Made by a program: the position numbers and the translations under genes
Origin: Micrasema longulum
Taxonomy: Eukaryota; Arthropoda; Insecta; Trichoptera; Brachycentridae
Direction of reading: 5' to 3'
DNA length: 64,000 bases
Assembly: GCA_022494885.1 (NCBI GenBank)
Contig: JAGVSM010002711.1
Coordinates: 184,242 to 248,241, forward strand
Notes under the pieces: generated by a model
What the model saw: only the letters and a program-made list of their open reading frames with translations
What the model was told of the DNA's origin: nothing
Databases searched by the model: none
Part shown: positions 33,345 to 44,354 of the stretch, in pieces
Numbering within the stretch: the stretch's first letter is position 1
Layout: every line of letters starts with the position of its first letter

Positions 33345-33680
33345 CAAAACAAACAAACAAACCATCAAGCCGTTTCCCCGTAGCGGTAGGCAGAAAGGAT
33401 AGTACGCCATCTTACTCTGTCTTTGCATATAGACCTCGCTTCTTTTACATTCATACATCTTCTCATGCACGCACGCCGATTATTCCTACTATTTACATGT
33501 CCATCTTCAAGTATTTGGTGGACGTGATCGTGGCATGTCTTTCTCGGTCTTTCTCGTTTTCTGCATCCATCAACATTTGCATCGGAGATCCTTTTAGCCG
33601 TTCTTTCGCTGTCCATTCGCTCTACATGTCCAAACCAACGCCGCACCCCTTTCTTGATTTTAATGCATGTCTCAGCCTTT
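33345..33680 (-). mobile_element. RTE-like 3' fragment
   Basis: Minus frame: RRWFGHVERMDSERTAKRIS, DANVDGCRKRERPRKTCHDH and VHQILEDGHVNSRNNRRACM. It ends in a (GTTT)n-type tail at 33340-33361. It is cut at 33680 in mid-ORF by the LINE-F tail. Confidence 0.85.
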
Positions 33681-33890
33681 TTTTCTTCCTTTATTAGGGC
33701 CTTCTACCAAAATTTGATAACATTGGCTAAAAACAAGTTACATTAATAAATATAAGAACAACATAAACAGAAAGGAATAACAATATAGATACAAACAATA
33801 GACAAAAAATATATAAGTACAAGAATAACATCAAAATATCAATTGTAAAAACAAACACATAACCAAACCAACATAAATTGAAATAGGCAC
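33681..33890 (-). mobile_element. LINE-F 3' UTR inserted in RTE
   Basis: Begins with a T-run (A-tail on the minus strand), then AGGGCCTTCTACCAAAATTT and GATAACATTGGCTAAAAACA, matching 20005-20075 in reverse. The RTE reading frame ends exactly at this T-run. Confidence 0.7.
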
Positions 33891-34405
33891 TAGACAGTTC
33901 ATACAGTAGACACTTTTTACAAAATAAATACCAGTATTCAAATTTATAAAGAAGAAAAAACAAAAGAATTTGAGATGAATAAGTCACTCAGATACCAACA
34001 TAATATCTAAATTCCTCAATTCCACACAAGTCATGGTTAAAATGACTTTGTCTTTAAAGGTGTAAAAAATTACAACAATTTCCTCAATGAACTAAAAACT
34101 TTTAAAAATAATATATCAATAAATAAATTGAAAGTAAATCTAAAAAAATTTTTAGAACAAGTGTAAAAACTGCATTTAATTTTAATATGAATGTATTATT
34201 ATTTTCCGTTTTTTTTTATATCCTATGTTTTTTTTATGTTTTTTTTTCTTCTCTTGTACTCGTATTTTCAAAATTATATAAACTCTAATAAATAAACAAC
34301 TATAACCGTGTAAGTCAAGCACAATAGTTAGTCCGTTTTTTTGGAGGATTACAGTTATAACATTTACATTTTTAAAAAACATGTACCATTTATGAAATTT
34401 TTTAA
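33891..34405 (+). mobile_element. LINE-D 3' fragment
   Basis: Closely matches 59815-60375: GTTCATACAGTAGACACT, TTCCACACAAGTCATGGTTA, then VFKGVKNYNNFLNELKTFKN, NISINKLKVNLKKFLEQV and a stop. The 3' UTR is shared with 41945-42310 (-). Confidence 0.8.
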
Positions 34406-35277
34406 TAAAAAAATATATTTAAAAAAAAGATACTCACTATAAAACGTTGTTTTGCAGAAAGCAGCCAGCCATAGAAAAGTGAAACTGAGATAATAGTACT
34501 TTTGTACAAAGACAGAATAATCAAATCTACACAAGAGTTGGAATGTTTTTGACTTTGGCAAATGATAAACAATGAATAAATTAGTTTTTTTAATATATTA
34601 AACAAGAATCTAATAAGGTATTAGACGAGTTTTAATGATTTTTAAAGTACCGTAAGATTTTTCTAGTGCTGTGGGTGTTATCTGCAAATTAAAAAATGCC
34701 GTTTTCGTGATCGACACCATTTTCAAAAGGTGAATTATACAGTTTTTTGTATGAAAGCGGTCCGGCTGTTTTTAACAGAACATTGATTTAATTGACCTTA
34801 CTGCACCCGATAACATAAATATTTATTTTTTTTCAAAATTGTGGACTAGCTGCTTTCTGCATAACTACGTTCAATTTATTTTTAAGAGATTTTTCGCAAA
34901 AGTTCTAAGAGAATCATAAAAAATGACGATTTTGTTGTTTCGGCAGTATATGATATATTCCTGACACATGCGGACCATAGGTGTGTGGTATGTTGCATAA
35001 CTTGAAAACAATGGCAGTTTAAATATGTCTCGATGTCTGAGTGTTCTAAATCTCGTATTTATTTATATTTAATTAAGGAGGTTAGTTAGTATCTACTTTA
35101 TAGTTTAATATTTTAAAGATAAATTTTATATCGAAAACAACGCGGCGTTTTGTAAGGAAATCAAAACGAAACTGGCTTAGAAGTTGCTATATGAGATGAA
35201 CACTACATCATTATCATAACAAGAGTGTTTTTCTCGATATTTTATTCAATTTATTCCAAATAATACTAAAGTTTGTT
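34406..35277. other. Unassigned; weak inverted pair
   Basis: TTGCAGAAAGCAGCCAGCC at 34452-34470 has a complement-like partner GACTAGCTGCTTTCTGCATA at 34845-34865. This could be a relic foldback of about 420 bases. No gene. Confidence 0.35.
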
Positions 35278-36796
35278 ATATATCAACAATATTTTGAGTT
35301 TGACCAAATTTGTTTAGCCCTGTAGATGCCTAGACTTCTATATTACCTTCTCAAAAATATTCTTCATCTCTGGTCTAATATGTTAATTTTATCAGCTCCC
35401 CAGAGAGTTGAATCCAGTTCTTGTCTACAAAAATTTGGACAAACTCAAAATATTGTTGATAAATCCACCTGGTCCATGAATAAGTATAGATATTGAACAT
35501 TAAAAATTTTCAGGCGTTGCCTGGTATGTGAGTGAAATTTTTTTTTTTTTTTTTCCATACTGTTACATATTATGCATGTATTAAATTACATATTTTATAC
35601 ATTATATTTATTAAACATTAGAAGAGAAAAAGAGAAAAAGAGAAAAATACATATTCTAAAAATAAACATAGCCTTAAATTTGGAAAAAATGCCCACAAAG
35701 ACTTAAACGTCTGAGCGTGGGCCATTCCTTTTTTATTGTTTTTGGTGAATTTTTTGGTATACAAACACAAATATGACAATGCCAAAAAATCATACAGAAA
35801 TAACAGGAAAATGACATAAACAATGTAATTAAGACATCAAAGTTTAGAATATGCTGTTGCACGACTCTTTCACAATAGGTGTATATCTGTATTTTCCATG
35901 CTGATCCAAGTCCTCAAAGCCGCTTTAAACTTTGGAAGGGATCCTATATTTTGTATTTCCTTGGGTAGGAGATTAAAAGATCTTGGACCAACATGGAAAG
36001 AGTGTCTCTGTGCGAACTTAGTTCTGCATCCTGGAACCGACAGTACACTTTCTGATCTGCTACTAGTCCTATTTAAATTATTGCCAAACAATTCCCTATT
36101 TTTGTGTACATATTTAAAGCATTGTAATAAATATAACTTTTTTAAATTAAGGAGTCCGCTCTCTATGTACAATTCGTTACTAGGAAATAGTCTATGCTTT
36201 TTGTACATTATCTTAACTATACTCTTCTGTGCGATTTCTACAGGGTGACTATGAGCGTCCAAAACTCCACCCCATCCAATTATGCCGTATGTAACAGAAG
36301 ACTGAATTAGAGCGTAATACAGCATTTTTAATTTTTCATAAGTTAAAATATTTTTTAATCTTTGGAAAACGTAAGATAAATATTGATTTTGTCTGTTAAT
36401 TTAGCTATATGTGTTTCCCATTTTAGCCTATAATCTATGTGGATACCCAGATATTTATAACTTACACCTGAGCTAATTTTGTAACACTTATTACAGATAT
36501 CTATATTACAATCTAAATCGTGTATTTTAATTGACAAATTTTGTGAAGGGCCAGTCTTATTAGAGATAATTCAATTAAACGGATCTCACCCGCAAAAATA
36601 AAGGTTTCAGCTCTTTAACTTCACAAACATCAACAGATGAAAGAATGGAAGGGATATAGATGTTCAAAATTGGGCAGAATGGCGAATGTTACACAGTGTG
36701 TAAAGTGGCCATTTAAACCAACCAATGACAGGTCATAAGCCATGTAGATATTTCCTTCTCTAAAATGTTTTTCATGTTTGTTGTAATATGTTAAAT
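35278..36796. repeat. FB1 copy split by LINE-E, with foldback edge
   Basis: 35281-35311 is FB1 in minus orientation. From 35314 the plus orientation runs (CCCTGTAGATGCCTAGACTT, TTGGACAAACTCAAAATATT, GGCGTTGCCTGGTATGTGAG) to 35537. It resumes at about 36568 (CAATTAAACGGATCTCACCC, AAGGTTTCAGCTCTTTAACT, CAATGACAGGTCATAAGCC) to 36796. The last part re-enters the unit start, so the copy is longer than one unit and head-to-tail. Confidence 0.8.
35538..36565 (-). mobile_element. LINE-E inside FB1
   Basis: A minus frame (36537-36355) reads SSGVSYKYLGIHIDYRLKWE, THIAKLTDKI. A one-base shift leads to NQYLSYVFQRLKNILTYEKL and MLYYALIQSSVTYGIIGWGG. The frame then runs unbroken to 35870 (FNLLPKEIQNIGSLPKFKAA). 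The G-W-G-G block is shared in kind with LINE-D at 59429. The 3' UTR ends in an A-tail seen as a 17-base T-run at 35538-35554. Apart from the single frameshift it is well preserved. It is 5'-truncated. Confidence 0.85.
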
Positions 36797-36801
36797 TTGT
36801 T

Positions 36802-36969
36802 ACACAACAGGCTTGAGGCCCAATACACAACAGGCCTTGAGGCCCAATCACAGTGGTGACTTACAACACAGTAGACCCAGGCTTGAGAAAAATCGCGTTT
36901 GATTTTTGTGTTCTCACCGGAAATCGAACCCAGAACCTTCCGTGTGTGAGTCAAGTATCTTAACTACTA
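36802..36969 (-). mobile_element. SINE-2 copy, 5' end cut
   Basis: Complement of SINE-2, with ACCCAGGCTTGAGAAAAATC and CGAACCCAGAACCTTCCGTG. The terminal box ACACAACAGGC(C)TTGAGGCCCAA is duplicated in tandem at 36802-36848. The tRNA-like 5' end stops at 36969, where the pogo element begins. Confidence 0.8.
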
Positions 36970-38100
36970 GGGGAGGGTGGGGCATGATGGGGCCTTTAAG
37001 GTAATACGTCAATAAAACGCGTTTCTTTTTTTAAATCCTTTAAAAAAAGTTTATTTTTATAAACTTTGATCTTTAATCTAACAAATGTGTTACAAAAAAA
37101 CTAAAAATAAGATTAAAAAAACCAGTGAAATAAATCAATTCAAAACATTCGTAATTATCCCGTCTTGCTCCACTGGTAGGGAAAGATGGGGTACCGCCTA
37201 CTGCGGTTCGCAACTAGGACAGACGAGGATGGTGTCTTGATTTTTTTGTCTACTCCAGCGCAGGAACAGTGTGCCCAGCTCTGGCACATTTGACACGCTA
37301 TTCAGCCTTTATTTGACTCAACGTATGACCCTCTACAAAACAGGCACTGTGTATCATCTTCATCATTTATGAAAGAAGAGTTAAATCTTGATCGTTTCGA
37401 TGGCTACTTCTTTTCATTAAAAACTGTATGATTAGGACCCAAAAGAACCTTCACCTTATCTATCCTGTTATTATTTTGCCTGGCCAACATAACTTTTCGC
37501 TCCAAAGTAGTTTGAGGAATTGAATAAAATCTTGCAGCTAGTTTATATCCTTTTCTCCCTTCTAAAATGTCTTCTTTATCTCGATTCATGCATTCCTTGG
37601 ACCGACTCCCCCTCTTGATCTTTCAAACGTAGTTTCGGACCATATTCTGCTTACACAAAGAAAATAAAAGCTGTTACTACATTGTGTTCAAGCAATGAGG
37701 TAAGATGGGGTACCGATACCTTGTCTTACCCCTTTTACTATGCTTGTAAACAACGCTTTTTGTTTACGAAATACAATTTCTCTGGAAATAATTGATGAAC
37801 TTACTGTAAATTACAATACTTTGAGCTTGTAAAGCGACCATCAGTCAGTCAAAATCACGATATGCTTCTTTTAATGTCACAAGCAGTAAAACTTGATAAA
37901 ATAACATAAAATTTGCGAAAAACACGTTTAGTATCGCTGCGTATCGGAGCGTGCACACATGTCCACTGCAATTGCATCATTTGTGGGAGGTCTAAGGAGA
38001 GCATCAAATGGCGTAATGTGTTCGGAGCTACTCGGCAGATTTCGGCTTTTATCGCAGGGCCCCATCTTGCCCCACTACCCCATCATGCCCCACCTTCCCC
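36970..38100 (-). mobile_element. Pogo-like DNA transposon, internally deleted
   Basis: Terminal inverted repeats of 23 bases: the left starts GGGGAGGGTGGGGCATGATG and the right, in complement, GGGGAAGGTGGGGCATGATG (one mismatch over 23). The TA dinucleotides at 36968-36969 and 38101-38102 fit the TA target duplication of the Tc1/mariner/pogo superfamily. Size is 1131 bases against the usual 2-3 kb for autonomous pogo-like elements. A truncated copy of the left end lies at 29667-29791. Confidence 0.85.
37235..37589 (-). pseudogene. Pogo-like transposase: HTH and C-terminal zinc finger, catalytic core missing
   Basis: From 37589 the frame reads EGRKGYKLAARFYSIPQTTL, ERKVMLARQNNNRIDKV. This is a psq/CENP-B-type helix-turn-helix as in pogo-family transposases. 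After HTVFN the frame passes directly to KRSRFNSSFINDEDDTQCLF, then CRGSYVES and ACQMCQSWAHCSCAG. That is a C-terminal zinc-finger-like segment with the order C-x2-C...C-x2-C-x3-H-x-x-C. In-frame stops occur at 37404 (TAG) and in the finger (TGA, in place of an expected Trp). The DDE catalytic domain, normally several hundred residues between these parts, has been deleted. The copy cannot encode an active enzyme. Confidence 0.8.
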
Positions 38101-38102
38101 TA

Positions 38103-39483
38103 CATAACCTTACATATAATTATTATATAATATGGAAACTTCACTGGTCCATTAGAGTTAAGTCTAACTGTGTTAAATATAAAACTACGTAACTGTACAG
38201 TATGTTTACTAAATAAAAGAAAATAAATAATAAAAATCACGTAAGCCGCCGAGGAAATATCTCGCATTAAAAAAATTCGTCAAGATACGTGAGTTTTATC
38301 CTAAGAAAGAAAAAAAACATGATTAAACCGCATTCACAACTCAAAACATTTAAATTTAGACAAACTACTTTTTTAAAATACAATTTGGTCACAAAATTGG
38401 TAATAGCTTAAAATCTGTTTTCAATTGGGAATAGCGTAAGCGTAATTACGTGGGTAAATCTCCTTCTATCTAAACACCATTGAAATGAGATGGGAGACTC
38501 GGGATCAATGAATCTGGATTGATGGGAAGAGAAATTGTGATGATTGGATTAAATCAATCGAAATTTACTTCTCTACACCTTTAATTAACCTCTGACATTA
38601 TCAATATATTACACTTGTAAAGAACATTATGTATAGGCGATTCCCAGGACGCTTGGATCCAGATTCTCTTAATTACATTTTATGATTATTATCATTGAAC
38701 GAGTTATGTATGTGGATGGTGAAATCATATTAGAAATGCGAGGTCAAATAAAAGATAACTCTCAGATCTTTCGTAACCTTTTCAGCCCAGGGGTCTTATG
38801 TTGGTTAATTCGCCTATAGAATCGTATGCGACTTATGTAAATTGACGGGTGACAGCATTCTTGAATCACCCATGTGACTGAAGTCGATCAAAAACATGCC
38901 GAATTTATCTTCAGTGCTCCGAAGCAGTCAGCATGGAATATCGAATGCATCATCGTACCCTCAGCTGTCAAACTTCCTTCGTGCAAAACGCTCGCTTTAT
39001 TGATTATAATGGAGTCAATATTAAAATCCAAAACCTAAAAATTATATGGACTCCATATTTATGTTTAATGGCTCGATTGATGTTCCATTAAATGTTTATT
39101 TAAAACTTCAAGTACAAAGAATAAGTACTTTGGCGGACTTATTGTTTTAAAAATATCTTCCAGCTAACCAAAAAACAGACTGGTCAAAAGTAGAGATTGG
39201 TCAAAATTATGAACTAAAAACCCATAAATATATATCAAAAGAAACATACACAAGTTTAAATAAAATATTTTTAAAAAACCTGATAAATTAAAAATAACAG
39301 CTATTTTTCAATTGAGAGATAAGGCTTTCACATATTAACATTAATATTTAGTTTGTTTAAGTACGTTATGTTATACAAATTAAATGATGAAAAAATCTGG
39401 GATCAGATGAGTTTGGAAGGAGAGAAAAAGAGGAACCAAGGAAAGAAAAAGAGATTAAAAAAAGCAGTAAAAACTCAAGAATT
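38103..39483. other. Unassigned; possible unique host DNA
   Basis: 38440-39010 shows balanced composition, TAATTA and GATTGGATTAAATCAATCG motifs and no repeat partner in the window. No long frame. It could be intronic regulatory DNA, but nothing shows this directly. Confidence 0.35.
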
Positions 39484-40140
39484 TCAGGATTCTGGGGATA
39501 TATAATAATCTTTCAGGCTTTTCTTAAAGGTGGCTAGAGAAGGTGCATTTTTTATATGAAGAGGGAGTTCATCCCAAAGTCTAGCGTTTTGGACGGAAAA
39601 GAAATAGCTTAAAAATGATGTGCTATGTTGAGGAATGGAAATTGTTCTTTTCTGAGAAGAGCGAAGTGAAAGACCACGATCAGAAAGGTAAATGAAATTC
39701 TCAGCAAGATGTTTTGGACCGTGAGAATTGTAAAGAATATTATGAAGAAGTGAGAGAGATTGAAAGTTTATGCGCTGATAAAAATGAAGCCACTTGAGTT
39801 TGGAGCGAAAGAGTGATACATGATCATACTTTTTGAGATTGAAAATAAAGCGGATGCATTGATTCTGCAAACGATCCAAACGATCTTTGAGTTCCGTATT
39901 GGCGTCAAGTTAGCAAATATTAGCATAGCACAGAAAAAACAATATAAAAGATTAGGACAGATTTTTTTTGGTTGAGGTCGGATGAAAATTCTGCAGTCTT
40001 TACAGTGAATGGAGAGTGCAATGAAACTTCTTCCCTACCTCAGCAATCTGTTATTGTCACGTTTGGTTTTGATCCATAATAATACCAAGAATTTTAACTG
40101 TTTTAGTAAAAGGAAATGACTTTAAATGCTCTTCTTAAAG
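39484..40140 (-). mobile_element. LINE RT C-terminal fragment
   Basis: A minus frame of 131 codons (39879-39484) reads MDRLQNQCIRFIFNLKKYDH, LKWLHFYQRINFQSLSLLHN, YLSDRGLSLRSSQ, ARLWDELPLHIKNAPSLATF. Upstream, decayed frames extend it to about 40140 (TKTVKILGIIMDQN, ANICLLDANTELKDR with a stop). Block order equals that of 4499-5000. It is one of the cleaner LINE tails. Confidence 0.85.
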
Positions 40141-40189
40141 CTTGGCAATCGCGATGGGAATCTTCCCCTTCGGGGAGGGTTACCTTTCT

Positions 40190-40447
40190 TTTTTTTCCTT
40201 TAATCCGCCAGCGCTTAGAATCTTCTTTCCATCCCTAGTAAACATACTTCCCAGTTCCGTTCACACTGATCTACCATTTAGTTATATTTTCATCCCTTTC
40301 AAAAACCATCACTTTCGATTTATCAACATTCATAAGCAAATCGCTTTTCTTGCATACATCGGAGACTTTTGTTACCAAGAATTGCAGGTCTTCTTTGCTG
40401 CTAGCAAGAAGCAAAAATGAGAGGTATAGCTGTTAATAGTCTTCTAT
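40190..40447 (-). mobile_element. RTE-like fragment with inverted 5' segment
   Basis: 40230-40412 matches 31040-31250 of the RTE copy in minus orientation (DLQFLVTKV, KSDLLMNVDKSKVMVFERDE), with about 33 bases missing near 40254. From 40417 the sequence ATGAGAGGTATAGCTGTTAA continues in the opposite orientation: it equals the reverse complement of 31261-31292. This is a 5' inversion. Confidence 0.75.
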
Positions 40448-40854
40448 TTCACACATATCATATTAATCTAAACGGCACGGTAAAATCATAGTGTATTGAC
40501 ATTTATTAGATTCGTTCGTACCTATTTAATAATTATTATATTTTGTTTATTAAGAAAAACAACAGCAATACAGAAAAAAATACATACAATAACTTTTTAA
40601 CTTTAACTACGGGTACCTCTAAATATGTTTCTTATTTTTTTCTGCTTATGTTGGTAGTTAAATTATTCAATTAATAAATAAATAAACAAGCAAGCATATA
40701 TTATCGCGAAAAAGGAAGAAATAAAAATATGTATATATATATGAAATGCGTATTTGCCAATACTACAATGCAATTTGATATAATAGTAAAAAATAAAAAA
40801 ACAAGTATAAGGTAATAAAAATAAACAAGTAAGTATTTTAAATATATATAAAAT

Positions 40855-40890
<36 letters not shown>

Positions 40891-41315
40891 CAGAATACAA
40901 GATATTGTTCATTTCGGCAGGAATTCATTCTGGTGTGAAAGGGTAAAAAATACATTTTTTAGACGTGCGATGTTTTCAGTTTTATATTTTTACATTTTTG
41001 ATAACATGAGAACATCAATTTAATGTTTCTGGAATCAAATAAAACTGAAACAAACATAAATTCTAAGTTTACTGAAAAGTCTTTTTTCTCGATACAACCT
41101 CGCTCTATTTGTGGTGAATGCTATCAAATACCTTCCTTCGTATAGTACGCGTCGTGATATTACAGATGCTGGAAATGGATCTTGTTGTTTATATCCAATC
41201 AATATTTTATGAAACTCTAGCGTTACGTAATGTGATCAGGTAAATGATGTAACAACTTATATTTACATGTAAGTTACTAATTAAAAATACGTGGTACACT
41301 TCTTCTTATCTTTTC
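40448..41315. other. Unassigned; (AT)n microsatellite
   Basis: An (AT)n run lies at 40858-40886. AT-rich elsewhere, no gene. Confidence 0.5.
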
Positions 41316-41865
41316 GACCAATTAGCGCTTTCACCCTCTAATAGGCATCTTCAGACTGGTAAATATTATACAGTGTAAGGATAATTTATATAAAACTAAA
41401 TATTATCTAAAGTGTGGGTACATTAAAAAGTATGTTGAAAGAGATACAAAACGTAATATTTCATAATTGGACAGTAAAATTAATTCAACTCTTGAAGCTT
41501 AATGTTCTTTCAGTCTATATTTGATTGCTCTCCCACTTTGTCATATATATGAACCAGGACAATTACATGTTGATTTATATAAATTTAGATAGTTAGAATT
41601 CAAAAACTCACCATTATTAGTCCGCTTAGTTGGACCCAGTACATTGTTATAAAACAATACATATTTTCATGGAATAAATTCCTCTTACAGTACACCGCCA
41701 ACACATGTTTCAATAACTTGTCCCACTTTGTTTCATTGAAATAAAACGTATTGTATCTCTTTCAACTTATTTTTTAATGTTAACTTAAGATAAGATTTAG
41801 TTTTATATAAATTACCCTTACACAGATACAGATAATGTTTACCAGTATGAAGATGCCCATTAGAG
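41316..41865. mobile_element. FB2 foldback element
   Basis: Left arm 41336-41465 (CTCTAATAGGCATCTTCAGA, AATTTATATAAAACTAAATA, TTGAAAGAGATACAAAACGT) and right arm 41741-41865 are near reverse complements over about 125 bases. The spacer is AT-rich and contains two CCCACTTTG motifs. A left-arm copy is at 50256-50372. No ORF. Class not determined. Confidence 0.8.
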
Positions 41866-41944
41866 TTTATGAATATATTGTACAACATTATTTTATTGAC
41901 TGTTTGTCTTTGCTAAATAGTTTTATGTTCTTTTTTTTATTTTT

Positions 41945-42310
41945 AATTAATAAATTTCATAAAAGGTAGATGTTTTTTTTAAAATTCTATACATATCTAC
42001 TTTTACACATCTAGTAAATATTATAACTGTAACTCTCAAAAAAAAAGACTAACTCTTGTGTTTGGAGAGTGACTTACACTGTTGTAGTTGTTTATTGTTT
42101 ATTATAAGAATTTATATAATTTTAAACACGAGTACATGAGAAAAACATAGGATATATAAAGAAAAAACATAAAACAATAGTTCATTCATATTAATTAAAA
42201 TTTAATGTAGTTTTTACACGTGTTCAAAAAATTTCTTAAGATTTATTTTAAATGTATTTATTGATGTATTATTTTTAACAGTTTTTAGTTTATTGGGGAG
42301 ATTACTATAA
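41945..42310 (-). mobile_element. LINE-D 3' UTR fragment
   Basis: Complement of the LINE-D 3' end: TCATAAAAGGTAGATG, ACTAACTCTTGTGTTTGGAG, GAGTACATGAGAAAAACATA, then the ORF end (TTTTTACACGTGTTCAAAAA). Confidence 0.8.
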
Positions 42311-42802
42311 TTTTTTTCTTGTATTTATCTTTCTTCGTGTAACTGCTGTAATTGGCTGTATCTTTTTTTACTTCTTTTAATTAAGGTAACACACAGTATA
42401 ATAACAAATTTTTATAGTATACAAAGTTAGACTAAACTCTAATGGACCAGTTAAGATTTTTATATTATATTATCATTATATCTAAGGATATCAATTAACT
42501 ATTTTTATTTTTTCAAGTACAAAAAAGAAATGAAAAAACATTAATGAAACAACTTAGTTTAAAAATATAAATCAAAGTAAAAAAGTTATTTTAAAAGTTC
42601 GTAGTGAGTATTTAAAAAAAAAATATTTTTCAAAAGTATTTACAAAATAGTCTTAAATTAAAGTCCTGCTGAGTTGCATACATACAACTCGTCAGCAGGT
42701 TCTTATAAATTGCTTCGATTATTCATACTTAACCTACTATTACATATTACATGCCATAACATTATCAAAAATAAAAAACCATCACTAATACAAAAACCTT
42801 TT
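42311..42802. other. Unassigned, probably LINE 3' UTR
   Basis: AT-rich stretch between the LINE-D fragment and the ORF end at 42803; plausibly the 3' UTR of the latter. No motif to prove it. Confidence 0.35.
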
Positions 42803-43020
42803 TTATATTAACCATAATTTGAGCAAACGTCTCACTCCTGTATTTAACTTAGTATTTTTAATATTATTTAGTAACATGTTAAATATTTTAGGTATACTGT
42901 ATTGCAGTGTCCTTTTGCCATATTTATTGCAATATTTAGGAACAGCTAGCCCTTCCATACTAGTAAACCTGGTGTTGTAATCATATACCAACTTGTGTTT
43001 ATACTCGGAGTGCGACGCCT
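42803..43020 (-). mobile_element. LINE ORF2 C-terminal fragment
   Basis: Minus frame: YDYNTRFTSMEGLAVPKYCN, KYGKRTLQYSIPKIFNMLLN, NIKNTKLNTGVRRLLKLWL, stop. The Y-N-T-R, P-K-Y...Y-G-K-R and P-K-I-F-N order matches 33005-33170. Confidence 0.75.
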
Positions 43021-43636
43021 GCTGACAAATTAATTTGTACCAAAGTAGAGCCCTTACATAAATGAAATAATAATAAAAATGAAGAAAAAACTTGGTAAAA
43101 GTAATTAAAATGTAAGAATTAAATTAAAAAGGAATGAAAAACATGCTCAAATGCAAAAAAAAAATTATGGTGAAAACAATTCTTTATTTGAAAATTAAAT
43201 TTTATGTTTTAGAAATAAACCATAAACAAGTACCTAGGTATCTACTTAAATTCAAAATTTGAATATCAATCATTTTTAGTTTTGGAATTTGATCATATAA
43301 TTAGGAACCTACTAATCTTTTTTTTTAAATCCAATCTAATAGCAGGCAAGCCAATGTTCGGGCAGAACAACGTCTATCGGGTCCACTAGTTATACAATAT
43401 ATAAATAAATAACACCTCTTTTTTACTAATTACAAAAGAGTGTTTTTTTCCATCCTGGAGAAAACATATTTGGATTTACCATTGTTTTTCAATACAACAT
43501 TTGATGTTGTGCCATAAAGGTATTTGGGATAAATAAATATAAACTTTACTTTATAAAATGTATATCCATTGGAAAGATATTGTGGCATAAAAAATAAATA
43601 AAAAAAAAAATTTAATTGAAAATAAGTTTACTTTAA
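43021..43636. other. Unassigned AT-rich DNA
   Basis: No gene. 43360-43390 has GCCAATGTTCGGGCAGAACA and CGGGTCCACTAGT, a stretch that looks like a repeat end but has no partner here. Confidence 0.4.
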
Positions 43637-44332
43637 AGCCTCTCACTTATATAACAGAATTTTTAAAGCATAAAGATAAGCATTTTTATAGCGTCAACCA
43701 CAACCATAATACAAGATACTCTAATAGGGATCTGATACTAAGTGAAGGGGTCAACACTGTTCTGGCATCGAGACAACACTATAACGTAGGCAAAAAGGTC
43801 CATAACCTTTTGCCAGAATCGTGGAAAGACGGGAGTGTTGTCAAGTTACGGAAGGTGTTGACCTCGCTCTTTCATGACATTGGTCGTTGATGCATGCCAC
43901 GGAGTGGAGAACCTTACTGGATGTCAAAAATAAAATATAAAAAATAAGGAATAATTAAAAAAAAATATATTTATAGATGACAACCATGAAGTTTCGCATA
44001 AATAAATTGTCTATGTTTTTATGAATGTATGTATGTGTATGCGCATGGGTGTATGTACGTGTGTGTGTATGTACATGTGTATATATGTGTATATTTATAT
44101 ATACATGTGTGTATATATGTGTATGTCTGTATGTATATGAATCAAAATGTGTATCCGAATAAGTTTTTATTTTGTTTGTCTGTGCTCTATATTAATTTGT
44201 TAACTATTATAATATATAAAAATGTAATTGCCTAGCTTGGAACGGGGTATGTACCCTTGTAAGCTGGGCAAAGTGAATATGGAATTGTATTTTGATAAAG
44301 AGTGTGAATAAATAAATAAATAAATAAAATAT
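43637..44332 (+). mobile_element. LINE 3' end with C-terminal ORF and (AAAT)n tail
   Basis: A frame without ATG runs to a stop at 43888-43890: PLTYITEFLKHKDKHFYSVN, HNHNTRYSNRDLILSEGVNT, RQHYNVGKKVHNLLPESWKD. The H-N-T-R-Y and L-L-P blocks mark it as the end of a jockey/CR1-like ORF2. The 3' UTR holds a TGTA-rich microsatellite (44030-44145) and CTTGGAACGGGGTATGTACC. It ends in (AAAT)n at 44309-44332. Confidence 0.8.
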
Positions 44333-44354
44333 CACTTATTTTTTTATTTTTTTT

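Noticed and set aside
40701..40955. Hydrophobic minus-strand frame (IYIYIYIYI)
   Set aside because: It translates the (AT)n microsatellite at 40858-40886 and T-rich flanks.
44029..44235. Tyr/Val-rich membrane-like peptide
   Set aside because: It is the translation of a TGTA microsatellite in a LINE 3' UTR.
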